Of a DNA stretch of 64,000 nucleotides, positions 35,945 through 46,450 are shown in pieces (the first letter of the stretch is position 1; every line of letters starts with the position of its first letter). Source of the stretch: Sympetrum striolatum (Eukaryota > Arthropoda > Insecta > Odonata > Libellulidae). A program made the translations under genes and the position numbers. The notes beneath the pieces were generated by a model. The model was given only the letters and a program-made list of their open reading frames with translations, was not told the origin of the DNA and did not search any database. The stretch lies in NCBI GenBank assembly GCA_947579665.1, contig OX388343.1, forward strand, positions 92,732,254-92,796,253, given 5' to 3'.

Positions 35945-37504
35945 AAAGGTCTACTGGCAAAAAGTTCTATGCATGCGGAGGATCCTTGATCACCTCTCAG
36001 TACATTCTGACTGCAGGACACTGCCTCAACCGCTATGGACTCAAACTGTGAGTTTAAATTATGTTTTCATGTTAATAATGATTCTGTTGGATTCCATTCA
36101 AACTAATCTTAGAGCCAAATAAAAGGAGTAATTTTTCCGTTCTGATATAAAAATGTGATCATTAATCATCTACTAATTTCAGTTTTGTCAGCGTAGTCAT
36201 TGCTTTTAAATAATTAATTTTTCAATTAATTTTTGACCATTTTTCTCTATTTTGATCATATAATAGTAAATTAAACTAGTATTAAATGCCTTGCTCTTTG
36301 ATTTGTCAGTATGATTCAGTCTTGCACATAGTTTTTGGTAGCCTAAGGATCCATCCAGACTATATTCAGGCTAAAGAGATTCAATACTAAGGGGTATCCG
36401 TCATACCAGAATAGGCATTTAGCTTCATTGTTTAGCTATCAAAGGACCATCCAATTTTTAAATTGAATAGCTAAAGCATTTCAAGGAAAAAAATAGGGGG
36501 GCATTAATATTTTGATCTTGATACTGGTAAAATAATAAATTGTTTCTAGACAATTGTTTGAGACTTCTGTTAAGAGCATTGGTGGGACTACTGAAAAATG
36601 ACCTATAAATGGTTTTAAAAGGTAGCGTAAAGTTTTGTAAGAACACAATTCCAAGACTGAATGCATGTGAATGAAAGGAAAAAAGTATACTTATAAAACT
36701 GAGGTAACTCCGCAAATACATTGGTATAAAACAGTACTTTATAGTAAAAATCTTTGAATATGAACTAAAAAAAGAGAAAAAATTAAACTTTAAGATAGTG
36801 GTTTCACACACTGATCATAATTCACCCTATTTTCTTGATGTGGTGCTAAAAAATGTATTGTTATTTCTGGATTATAAAAAAGTTCAATTAGACATAATGG
36901 TAACATTAACACTATCAGGCTGAAAATTAAGTGAAAATTAATTTTGCCATCCATATACTTCCTTTTCTAATACATTTTAGCAAGCACTGACTCAATAGAA
37001 ACTTTTTCATAAGTTTGCCTTCTTTTTTGAAAGACCCAGTATTTTCTCACACTTACCTCAAATGTTAGCATTTGCTTTCACCAGGAAGCTTTACTTTCTG
37101 TTATCAGTTGCAGATCAATGTAAATCTTATTAATCATTAGATTCAAAAGTTTTGATTGTAATTTTGCATTGTATCTTCAAACAGAAGCTTTCCATTTATG
37201 TAAAATTTTAATAAGCAAATCTCTTAGATATTTATTTCTGCTGTATAATTTGATTTTAAAATCTTTAATTGACATTATCTTCCAGACAGTCTGTTCGTCT
37301 TGGTGAATACAATACTAGAATGCAATGGAATGGAATGCTTGGAAAATGCAATAATTTCAAATAATTTTATGGAAATGGAAACTTGTGAGCCAGCTAGAGA
37401 CTATGATGTCAAGAATAACAAGGTGCATGAGCAATTTAAGTGAGTTGGGAATCTTGCGCATAACATTGGCCTTGTCCAGCTTCAGAAAAGTGTCATTTAC
37501 ACCC
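35945..37504 (+). pseudogene. Decayed S1 (CLIP-type) serine protease, two exons (35945-36047, 37286-37504)
   Basis: Exon 1 (103 bases, after a TTATAG acceptor, before GTGAGT) encodes KKFYACGGSLITSQYILTAGHC, with the catalytic His in TAGHC. Exon 2 starts after CTTCCAG and continues the split Leu codon in frame with QSVRLGEYNT, the usual next block of trypsin-like proteases. It then breaks: a stop near 37360, a frameshifted ARDYDV...VHEQFK block, another frameshift, and VGNLAHNIGLVQLQ ending at a GTGAGT donor (37505). In the last block the catalytic Asp of the usual D-I-A/G-L is Asn. Exons for the activation site and the active Ser are not seen. Exon 1 is well preserved, so inactivation may be fairly recent. 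The intron (36048-37285) shows nothing else. Confidence 0.78.
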
Positions 37505-37624
37505 GTGAGTATTCTCCAATTTTATCATAGTCAGTCATTTCCAAATCTCTTACATTTCTCTTCACTTAATACTTTAAGTTTCTCTTTACTTTACAAGACT
37601 TTCAAGTGATGCTTGTGTGTATCA

Positions 37625-38060
37625 CTAGAACTCTTGGTAACATATTTTTTATTATTTTATTTATTTTTATTTATATCATTTTTCTAAGAATTTGTCAACA
37701 AACAGAACATATGTAATAAAAAATAGACAGGATACATAGAGATATATCAAGTTTTGCTGAAAATAGATAAAATTTCACTTACAGAATAAATAGATCTCTT
37801 TAAAGTGAATCCTAAGATTTAACTTAAATATATTGGCACAGTCTTTAGCTTTTAAGGAAGGCTTTTACAGAGCTTAACACTTTGATGATAAAGCCCATTA
37901 GGACAAAGGGTTGAATTTTTAAGCAATATATGAATATCATGTTTTGTTCTTTTTCTTTTTTTGTATCATACATAAGAAACAATATCTTCCATTTCAATGA
38001 GACAATATTTCATTTTTAATCTTTCAAATTTCCTCATTAAACTATGGTAGTCTGCAAAAA
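37625..38060 (-). mobile_element. Possible 5'-truncated LINE tail
   Basis: The plus strand starts with a T/A-rich TTTATTTATTTTTATTTA-type tract at about 37640-37675, as expected for a LINE tail on the minus strand. A minus-strand frame at about 37960-37845 reads HDIHILLKNSTLCPNGLYHQ then KLCKSLP, which resembles the conserved C-terminus of many non-LTR RT proteins. Catalytic regions are absent. Confidence 0.38.
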
Positions 38061-38563
38061 TTCATCAAAAGGTATCATAGTTACCAACAAACCAATTATA
38101 TGAAAGAATAAAAAACATAGTAAAACTTAGCAATATATAATCCCAGTTTGCATTAAGGCATTCATTTGTGAGCATATGTACATGAGTACCTTTGGTATGT
38201 CCTTTACCTTACTATTCCTGATTAAATGCCAGTTCTTTTGTTTCTTGGTAACTTACCCCATCCTTTAGGCCATCTTACATCTTCTACCTTTGTTTGTTTT
38301 AAAGTTTATGGTTAATGAAGTTTGACAATGATTGACACAGAGAATAGAAAATAATAATAACAAAACTTTTTATGATTTCTGCTCTGATACGCTCTGACGC
38401 AAATTGTTGGCAAATTAATTATTTACCTTGCTTTGATTTTAAATAGGAAAATACAGAAATTTTTATCTCCAAAACATATTTTCTTATTATTATAATATAT
38501 CCGTACATATATATTTCGTAATAATCATATTATTGTGCAATTTCTACAGATAGGTCCACGTAG
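38061..38563. other. AT-rich DNA upstream of the hAT relic
   Basis: No gene seen. The left terminal inverted repeat of the hAT element should lie here but I could not identify it. Confidence 0.35.
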
Positions 38564-39755
38564 GAACCAAAGAAAAAATGTAGACAATACAATGTGGAAT
38601 ATTTAAAATATGGTTTCATTCAATCACCAACAAACAAGACATTACCAATGTGCCTAATTTGCCACAAGGTGTTTTCCAATGAAGCTATGAAACCTTTGCG
38701 ATTAGAAGAGCACTTGAGTAAAATACATCCTAAGAAAAAATATAAAAATATATCTTACTTTCAAATGCTCAGAGATCAACATTCGACATCCTACTTTGGG
38801 TGATATGTTTTCAGCCACATCAAAAGAAGAAATTGATGGATTACATGCATCATATAATATTTCCTTACTCATTGGTAAATCAGGAAAACCACACACAATT
38901 GGCAAAGAATTGACAATTCCAGCTTTGAGTGAAGTTCTGCGTATCATGCTGCATAAGCCACCATCTGATATAATTTTAAAAAATTCCGTTGAGTAATAAT
39001 ACAGTGCAGAGGTGAATATATGAAATGTCCAAGGATGTGGAGAGTTCTCTAGCTGATATTTTTGAAGACTACTGAGTTTTCATTACAGCTTGATGAATCT
39101 ACTTTGCCAAAAAATGAGTCTTTACTTCTGGTGTACGTTAGCTTCATAAAAGATGAAAAAATTTGTCAAGAATTATTATTTGCAAGAACGTTAGAAATGG
39201 ACCTTAAAGGAAAATCAGTTTTTGGCATTTTGGAACATTATTTTGAAGAAAAAGGAATTCCTCTGAATAATATCTTTTCTGTTGCTACCGATGGTGCTCC
39301 GGCAATGGTTGGATGTCACCATGGTTTTATTTCATAGTATTTAAAAGAGCGGTACCAAATGTAGTCGCCCTGCATTGTGCATTACTCAAGATCGGTTAAT
39401 AGAACCATCCTCTAACTTAGAAATCAAAGAATTATCACTGCAGGAGGGGTTTATTGAATTGTCAACAAATGAAGAGTTGAAATATAACTTTAAAAATGGG
39501 TATCATGAATTTAGGCTTCAACGTCAAATTCCAATATTATATCCAGCCTTATGGGCTGCAATAAAGAAATTTTTCATTGCTTTACCGTCCTCATATTTAG
39601 CAGAAAGAGGATTTAGCATGGTGACCAATCTATTAACTAAGAAAAGAAACAGGTTGTCAATAGTGGAATGCGTTGATTTAAGGTTATTAATGATAAAAAT
39701 GGCACCAAATATTGATAAATTAGTTTCATCGCATCAAGCTAAGCTGTCTCATTAA
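38564..39755 (+). pseudogene. hAT-Buster (ZBED5-like) transposase, internally deleted
   Basis: Broken frames follow the order of a Buster-group hAT transposase, a DNA transposase of the ZBED5/FAM200-like family. First comes a BED-type zinc finger (CLIC...EEHLSKIHP, about 38648-38730) after the typical RQYN-EYLKYGF start. Next are SGKPHTIGKEL (about 38880) and NNTVQR with EMSKDVESSLADI (about 38995-39062). The catalytic-core segment LQLDEST with LLVYVSFIKDE (39080-39160) and ATDGAPAMVG (39285-39310) follows. After VVALHCA (about 39375) the sequence jumps to the C-terminal dimerisation region (LPSSYLAERGFSMVTNLL, 39585-39640), ending with SHQAKLSH. Roughly the middle of the protein is missing, and several frameshifts and stops are present. 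It lies on the same strand as the protease relic, just downstream. A Buster-like right end is plausible near 39890-39960, but terminal repeats were not verified. Confidence 0.88.
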
Positions 39756-40020
39756 TAATATTATATTAATTAATAATAACATATTTTAATTGTTCTGTAA
39801 ATAATGCTTCAATATTTCATTATCTATAGATTTAAGAAAATTAAAAAATTTGTTCTTGTTTTTCAATACATAGCATGAACAATGTAGTTAACCTAAGGGG
39901 GTCTCTAACAAATTATTGACTGAAAAAGTGGGTGCTATAAAGAAAACAGCATTGTCCTTTAATAAAATGTTTTGGCAATCCAACGTTTAGGTGTGTTTAC
40001 TTTGATGGGTGTGCCTCAAA
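39756..40020. other. hAT 3' flank
   Basis: AT-rich DNA following the transposase relic. It includes a GGGGGTCTCTAAC...AAGTGGGTGCT segment that resembles the right end of Buster-type elements. Confidence 0.4.
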
Positions 40021-40099
40021 TGACCAACACTCAATTCACCGACTGTTCGATTGACCAACAGCTCAGTTGAAAGACAGCTTGATTGAACGACGCCACAAC
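40021..40099. repeat. Small 16-bp minisatellite
   Basis: Five diverged units (15-16 bp) follow a TGAMCRACAGYTCRAT-like pattern: 40021-40035, 40036-40051, 40052-40067, 40068-40083 and 40084-40099. The unit is unrelated in sequence to the GC-rich 16-bp repeat at 33 kb. Confidence 0.65.
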
Positions 40100-40222
40100 C
40101 CATCCCATTTACAATGATATATAACTTCTGTGAAGTGCATATTACCAACAGCATATTAACAGTGGTTCAAATGTCATTGAATCAAAAGTCGCTCAAGTGT
40201 GGGTTAGTCATTAGAGGGGATC

Positions 40223-40317
40223 CCTATTTTAGTACAAACCGTTTGCCAGATCCGCGTCAAACATTTCGTACGTGTTTTCTGGGACCAGGAACGATGTAAA
40301 ATCTATATTTTATTAGT
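40223..40317. repeat. Dispersed-repeat fragment at the left edge of the array
   Basis: This matches bases 42541-42636 of the array spacer (TTAGTACAAACCG, CCAGATCCGC, TTTTCTGGGACCAGGAA). It ends about 12 bases before the array begins at 40329. It is a partial, diverged copy. Confidence 0.75.
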
Positions 40318-40509
40318 AAGAATAATAGTAAGAAAACTAATAGGGCAAATCTGACCTAAACGACAGAGGAAATGTAGGAATATAAAAATCATCTCGGTAC
40401 CACCTAATTAGAGAAGAATTGATTACAGCCACTCCCATGACCGCATCATCTGATTTCACTTATTTCGTAAATGACATGCGCCGTCGATTTTTAGATTCCT
40501 CTTCATGGA

Positions 40510-40545
40510 TATAAATACTGCACGCCACGAGCAGAGGGCATCAGT
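40510..40545 (+). promoter_or_regulatory. Core promoter, gene 2
   Basis: TATAAAT at 40510-40516 and initiator TCAGT at 40541-40545. The upstream 180 bases to the array edge are shared with the other units, so this first copy has a shorter homologous upstream region than the others. Confidence 0.83.
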
Positions 40546-40581
40546 CGTCTCCACCACAACCAACAGTCAACACCCCAAACG

Positions 40582-41167
40582 ATGCATTCGTCTCAGGTGA
40601 GTTACAGAAGATCGCGTCTCAGCCTGCAAAATACGTCATCATCAGACTTCACCTAACTGATCCGATTCTTCCGTAACAGATAGTTCTCCTGGTAGTCGCT
40701 ACGGCGGCCGCAGCATACGCCTTCCCACCAGCAGAACACCACGGAGGACATGGTCATCAAGACGTCGACTACTACGTAAGCATTGCCTATTTAATATCGA
40801 GCGCCTGATTTTCCGAGGTGTTCCTCTTTCTAACTTAACTTCTCTTCAGGCTCATCCCCACTACAACTTCAAGTACGGAGTCCGGGACAAGCACACCGGC
40901 GACGTGAAGGACCAGTCTGAGTCTAGGGACGGCGACGTGGTCAAGGGATCCTACAGCCTCCACGAGGCCGACGGAACCATCCGCCAGGTGCACTACACCG
41001 CTGACGACCACAACGGATTCAACGCCGTCGTCACCAGGATCGGCAAGGCCGCCCATCCTCAGCATTACGCCCATGTCGCTCAGCCCGTCATCGCCTTGGG
41101 ACACCACGGCGCGGCTTCCTACGCTCACGGAAACAACTACGCCTACCATGGAGGCCATCATTATTAA
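40582..41167 (+). CDS. RR-2 cuticular protein, copy 2; join 40582-40596, 40680-40775, 40850-41167
   Basis: First gene of the array: a 142-aa secreted cuticle protein with signal peptide (1-19), RR-2 chitin-binding domain (about 38-102) and His/Gly/Ala-rich tail. It shows the RR core G70...G79...Y86...F94. Compared with the array consensus it has Glu24 for Gly in the linker and Lys51 for Gln at the start of the domain; copy 7 shares Lys51. Silent marks are TCT for Ser4 (also in copy 7) and ATA for Ile6 (unique). Both introns keep GT-AG and phase 0. It sits at the edge of the array: homology to the other units ends about 180 bp upstream of its TATA box, so distal control sequences may differ. 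A poly(A) signal lies at 41185-41190. Confidence 0.93.
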
Positions 41168-41190
41168 CTAATTAACGCTTGCCAAATAAA

Positions 41191-44100
41191 AATATCATTA
41201 ATATTGTAAACGTTTGTAGCTTCTCATTTAAAATCCCCACAATAAGCATGGCCCAAATCAAACTCCATACACATTAAGTAATCTGCGACGAAATGCTGGC
41301 GAAAAAATCCCACAATATCCATCAGCATTACTTTTTTTATACAAGCTATCTTTTCATCCTACTCCCCCAGATGAATATACCCTCAATGCAATACATTTCC
41401 AGTAATGTAAGAGTAACCGTTCAAGACACACGTCAACTCACTACCTTCCGAATCCACTCTTCAAGCATCAGTAGACTCTCTATTACGAATGACTTGAACT
41501 GACAAATCACTAGTATATCGTAGAGTATGATACATTACACAAGACTTTGTTCAATCAGAGGAAGATGGAACCGGCAGATCTCTTAAATTCGGATGTCATA
41601 CTCTCATTTCTTCATTTTATACAACCATAAGGGAATCCTTTGCTACCACCGTAAGCATTCCATGTAAACCTATTCTCAACTCTCCGTCCAATCACAAAAA
41701 TGAACTTTAGTATAGACTGATTCATTTTAGAGTCGTGGTCATTACCTCGTTTTTGCCAATGTCATTACCTGCTTTTACGAATTTAAATTTATCCATCAAA
41801 GGAAATAAAAAACATTCACCCTTCTAGACGCTGACACTCCTGAATACGTTCTAAATACAATTAAAATATTAATACTTATTGCGGTAATCTATCTACATAT
41901 ATAAAGCAGAAATTCTGTGGGTTTGTTAGTTTGTCTTGGAGTGGATTCCACACCGTTTCCCGATTAATCTCATACTTTGCATACTCTGATATCAGGAAGG
42001 AAGTACTGTTGTATTTTTATTCTAGAATTTTGCTGGGTTGCATCCAAGATCGCTCAGATATATTTTCATAAGGAATAGACGTGAGCTTCACTTTTATCGG
42101 ATGCGGGCTTTATTTCTTTTGAAGAATTAAATTAGAAAGAATAGTTGCACAAAGTCGAGGAAATTCTTATTTTGGTCGTGGAATCTTACTTTCGATTAGA
42201 ATTTGCGAGAATATCGGTAAAATATACAGACATTTTGTGAAAATTCGAGGCAATAAACAAATCATCCCCCTGACGACCGATCCCATTGTTGAATCCGAGC
42301 TCATGTTTTGGCCCGTAAAAATACTCGAGGACTTTAGGGCCATAAAGCTGATGATTGAAGAGGACGATATATTACATGGGTACCGAGAAATTTTCTGTAA
42401 GATGGTAACCAGCAATTGCAGGTACGTAATTTCAGTCAGGAGATTCTCGGCTCATGTACGATATGATTGAAGTTTCATGTCTTTTATGATATAAATCAAA
42501 AATTCTGTGGGTTTGTAGGATTTTTTGTATGTTGTGTCTTCATTTTAGTACAAACCGTGTGCCAGATCCGCATCAAACATTGAGTAGGTGTTTTCTGGGA
42601 CCAGGAAGGACGTCCAATCTCAATTTTATTCGATAAATATTCTTGCTTTGAACCGAGATCGCTCAGATGTGTTTCCATAAACAATAATTTTAAGCCTCAC
42701 ATTTATCGGTAGCAGGCTATAATTCTTTTGTAGAATTAAAAAGTAAAATAGTCGTGCAGAGTCGAAACAAGAAGCAAAAGAACGGAAAATAAATGAATAT
42801 TCTAATTTTGATCGTGGAATATTGTTTCCGAATCGATATTTCGAAAATTTCGATAAAAAACGAGTGTATTTTCCAAAATTATTGAGGTTGTAAACAGCCA
42901 GTCCTCCTGTTGATCGATGCGATTGCTGAGCCGAGCTCATGAATTTTCCTGTATAGTAAGAATAGCTTAGGATTTTAGACTGTAATCTAAAGGGAATTTA
43001 CGCACTGCACGACCGGCAACTTCAATTCAATGTATAATACTTCTATATTCCCCGTTCAGAATCAACGGGATCTTCAGCTAGCATATACATATAAAATAAT
43101 ATGAGTGTCTGTATGTTCGCTAAATACTCGATATCCGCACAATTTGGAAATTTTCTACATTATTAAAAGTCAACCCCGCGCAGAGTATAGGCTACCTTTT
43201 ATTTGCCTAAATTTTCACGGTTTTCACCCAGACGGGTCAAAACGTTTCCATAAGAAATACACGTAGAGGTCATCTTTTCGTTGAAAGTCCATTTCTTTTG
43301 AAAAATTAAATTAGATATAACAGGCATAGGAAGTCGAATCAAGCACCATAAGTAGGAAAATAAAATAAAGACTCCTATATTGGTCATAAATGTGGTTTTG
43401 ATTGGAAATTACGATCATTTTGATAAAATACGTGAATCATTCATGGAAATTTTGAGGTTGTAAATAACCTATTCCCTTGACGATCAAGGCGATTGTTATT
43501 CCGAGCTCGTGCGTAATTCCATAAGAAGACTTAGAAAATGAATGCCCAGATAAAATAAATGCTGTAAGTAAGATATAGACTTTATGAGTTACAGATTTAA
43601 ACATTATTATTTATGAGATTCAAACATTAGCAATTACATTATCCTGTAAAGAATGTTTCGGAAAAATTTAAATTTTCGTAATTTGTTGAAGAGACTATAG
43701 CAAGCAAGTATTATTTATATCAACCTAATTGTTTACAGTCCTTTTTCCTAAAATAAATGAGTTTTACAATTGTGGTTTACTGAAAATTGATTTCGCTCGA
43801 TCAATTCGACTGGTTTAGTATAAATATCTTGGTAAGTTGCGGAAGTTCTGAATATATTCTTCTGAATTCAGTATTAAATCTAATCTATTTGCATTTATGT
43901 ATATTGAGCGATTTTAGTTAAATGGAGTTAGTGAAGAACATAAAGATTACCCTGATTCGGTGTTTGTAATCGCTTAAGAGTCCAACGCCGAGTTGTAAAG
44001 TTGAAACAAATCACAGGCATCTTATAAGGACCAAAAAGATGAAGCATTTTTATTTTGACATAAAAAGAATCCAAAAAGTGATAAATTCGTAGTTTTTAAG

Positions 44101-45068
44101 TGATTCCACTCCATATTCATTTACTATCCTTCCGTTATTGGTGTTTAATCTTTCTTTATATTTAGCATTGCGATTACTATTGTGTTATTTAGGTTCCGTG
44201 TTTATGGTGCACGTGTTAAGATTGAGATGCAACTCAGCTCCACTATGCACTTATTTTCTCCAAAGAATATTCATCGGTGGTTATTAGAGCGATGTATAAT
44301 TTATTTCTGTCATTGATGTATAATATTTGTTGCCTTTGTCCCCTTGTACGAGACTGCAAATGTAACATTAAGCGTGGTACTGCATATTCTTATGTGATCA
44401 TAGAATATATGTTTATACTGTTTTAGTTGAAGCCATATTTCATTCAAAGCATATGAGAATGATTATTGAGTTTATGCGACTTTGCAGACTTCATTGTAAC
44501 TTAAATTTCTTGCTATATTGGATTGGAAAGTCTGGTATTTGTTATCTATCAACAATTGTCAACCATGTCTTACGATGAAGGCTATTGCATTGGAATTTAT
44601 GAATTTTTAATATCCCCGTAGAGAATGAACAAGCACCACTGCTGGTTCCTTATATAACAAGGAAATAATACGGAGTAGCCTCTCATTATACATAGTAAAA
44701 TCATTAGAGAAAATAGGAAGAAAAGGAATCTTCTAAATAATACCATCCAAATTATATCAATTATGTGAGAAAGGAAACTCTGAAGGATTACCAAAAATAA
44801 TTCGAACATATTTCATGTAACAAATTAAATCATACCGAAATCTAAAAATACAAGGTATCAGTATTATTGGCTATCAAACTATACTTGTAAGAAAACTAAT
44901 AGGGCAAATCTGACCTAAACGACAGAGGAAATGTAGGAATATAAAAATCATCTCGGTACCACCTAATTAGAGAAGAATTGATTACAGCCACTCCCATGAC
45001 CGCATCATCTGATTTCACTTATTTCGTAAATGACATGCGCCGTCGATTTTTAGATTCCTCTTCATGGA
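41191..45068. other. Spacer 1, between genes 2 and 3
   Basis: No gene is supported. It holds the gene 3' flank, the triple dispersed repeat (41892-43547), AT-rich DNA, and the upstream region of the next gene (44640-45068). Its right half shares variants with spacer 5 and not with spacers 2-4, for example GTACGAGAC near 44346 and TTCACCCAGAC near 43223. Confidence 0.8.
41892..43547. repeat. Three diverged tandem copies of a dispersed repeat, spacer 1
   Basis: Three blocks start near 41892, 42488 and 43085. Each has the same order of landmarks. First is a TATAAA-type start with an AAATTCTGTGGGTTTG or GAGTGTCTGTATGTTCG segment. Then come a CATAAG/CATAAAC-AATA segment, TTCTTTTGAAGAATTAAA or its variant, and TTTTGGTCGTGGAAT or its variant. 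Last is a GAGGTTGTAAA...CGAGCTC block near 42245, 42885 and 43452. They are old relative to the array, because every unit carries the same triplet. The overall look suggests a non-autonomous element such as a Helitron-like one, but no termini were proven. Open frames inside (for example 42237-42470) are not shared between blocks and are not called. Confidence 0.75.
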
Positions 45069-45104
45069 TATAAATACTGCACGCCCCGAGCAGAGGGCAT
45101 CAGT
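45069..45104 (+). promoter_or_regulatory. Core promoter, gene 3
   Basis: TATAAAT at 45069-45075 and TCAGT initiator at 45100-45104, with the full spacer-derived upstream region. Confidence 0.83.
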
Positions 45105-45140
45105 CGTCTCCACCACAACCAACAGTCAACACCCCAAACG

Positions 45141-45726
45141 ATGCATTCGTCCCAGGTGAGTTACAGAAGATCGCGTCTCAGCCTGCAAAATACGTCATCA
45201 TCAGACTTCACCTAACTGATCCGATTCTTCCGTAACAGATTGTTCTCCTGGTAGTCGCTACGGCGGCCGCAGCATACGCCTTCCCACCAGCAGGACACCA
45301 CGGAGGACATGGTCATCAAGACGTCGACTACTACGTAAGCATTGCCTATTTTATATCGAGCGCCTGATTTTCCGAGGTGTTCCTCTTTCTAACTTAACTT
45401 CTCTTCAGGCTCATCCCCACTACAACTTCAAGTACGGAGTCCGGGACCAGCACACCGGCGACGTGAAGGACCAGTCTGAGTCTAGGGACGGCGACGTGGT
45501 CAAGGGATCCTACAGCCTCCACGAGGCCGACGGAACCATCCGCCAGGTGCACTACACCGCTGACGACCACAACGGATTCAACGCCGTCGTCACCAGGATC
45601 GGCAAGGCCGCCCATCCTCAGCATTACGCCCATGTCGCTCAGCCCGTCATCGCCTTGGGACACCACGGCGCGGCTTCCTACGCTCACGGAAACAACTACG
45701 CCTACCTTGGAGGCCATCATTATTAA
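45141..45726 (+). CDS. RR-2 cuticular protein, copy 3; join 45141-45155, 45239-45334, 45409-45726
   Basis: Intact three-exon gene for the 142-aa chitin-binding cuticle protein (signal peptide 1-19, RR-2 domain about 38-102). Its only protein difference from the array consensus is Leu137 for His in the terminal YHGGHHY. Intron 1 keeps the T allele at CGTCATCATC shared with copies 1, 2 and 7; intron 2 has the TATTTTATAT allele of copies 4-6, so the gene is a mosaic of the two groups. A poly(A) signal lies at 45744-45749. Confidence 0.93.
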
Positions 45727-46450
45727 CTAATTAACGCTTGCCAAATAAAAATATCATTAATATTGTAAACGTTTGTAGCTTCTCATTTAAAATCCCCACA
45801 ATAAGCATGGCCCAAATCAAACTCTATACACATTAAGTAATCTGCGACGAAATGCTGGCGAAAAAATCCCACAATATCCATCAGCATTACTTTTTTTATA
45901 CAAGCTATCTTTTCATCCTACTCCCCCAGATGAATATACCCTCAATGCAATACATTTCCAGTAATGTAAGAGTAACCGTTCAAGACACACGTCAACTCAC
46001 TACCTTCCGAATCCACTCTTCAAGCATCAGTAGACTCTCTATTACGAATGACTTGAACTGAGAAATCACTAGTATATCGTAGAGTATGATACATTATACA
46101 AGACTTTGTTCAATCAGAGGAAGATGGAACCGGCAGATCTCTTAAATTCGGATGTCATACTCTCATTTCTTCATTTTATACAACCATAAGAGAATCCTTT
46201 GCTACCACCGTAAGCATTCCATGTAAACCTATTCTCAACTCTCCGTCCAATCACAAAAATGAACTTTAGTATAGACTGATTCATTTTAGAGTCGTGGTCA
46301 TTACCTCGTTTTTGCCAATGTCATTACCTGCTTTTACGAATTTAAATTTATCCATCAAAGGAAATAAAAAACATTCACCCTTCTAGACGCTGACACTCCT
46401 GAATACGTTCTAAATACAATTAAAATATTAATACTTATTGCGGTAATCTA

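Noticed and set aside
42167..42940. Open frames of 62-104 codons in each array spacer, both strands
   Set aside because: They lie inside a diverged repeat, are not shared between its three blocks, overlap one another on opposite strands, and have no family resemblance. Their recurrence only reflects the tandem array.
44597..44809. 70-codon hydrophobic minus-strand frame in each spacer
   Set aside because: AT-rich Leu/Phe/Ile composition; it is conserved only because the units are nearly identical. The homologous DNA upstream of copy 1 does not keep the frame.
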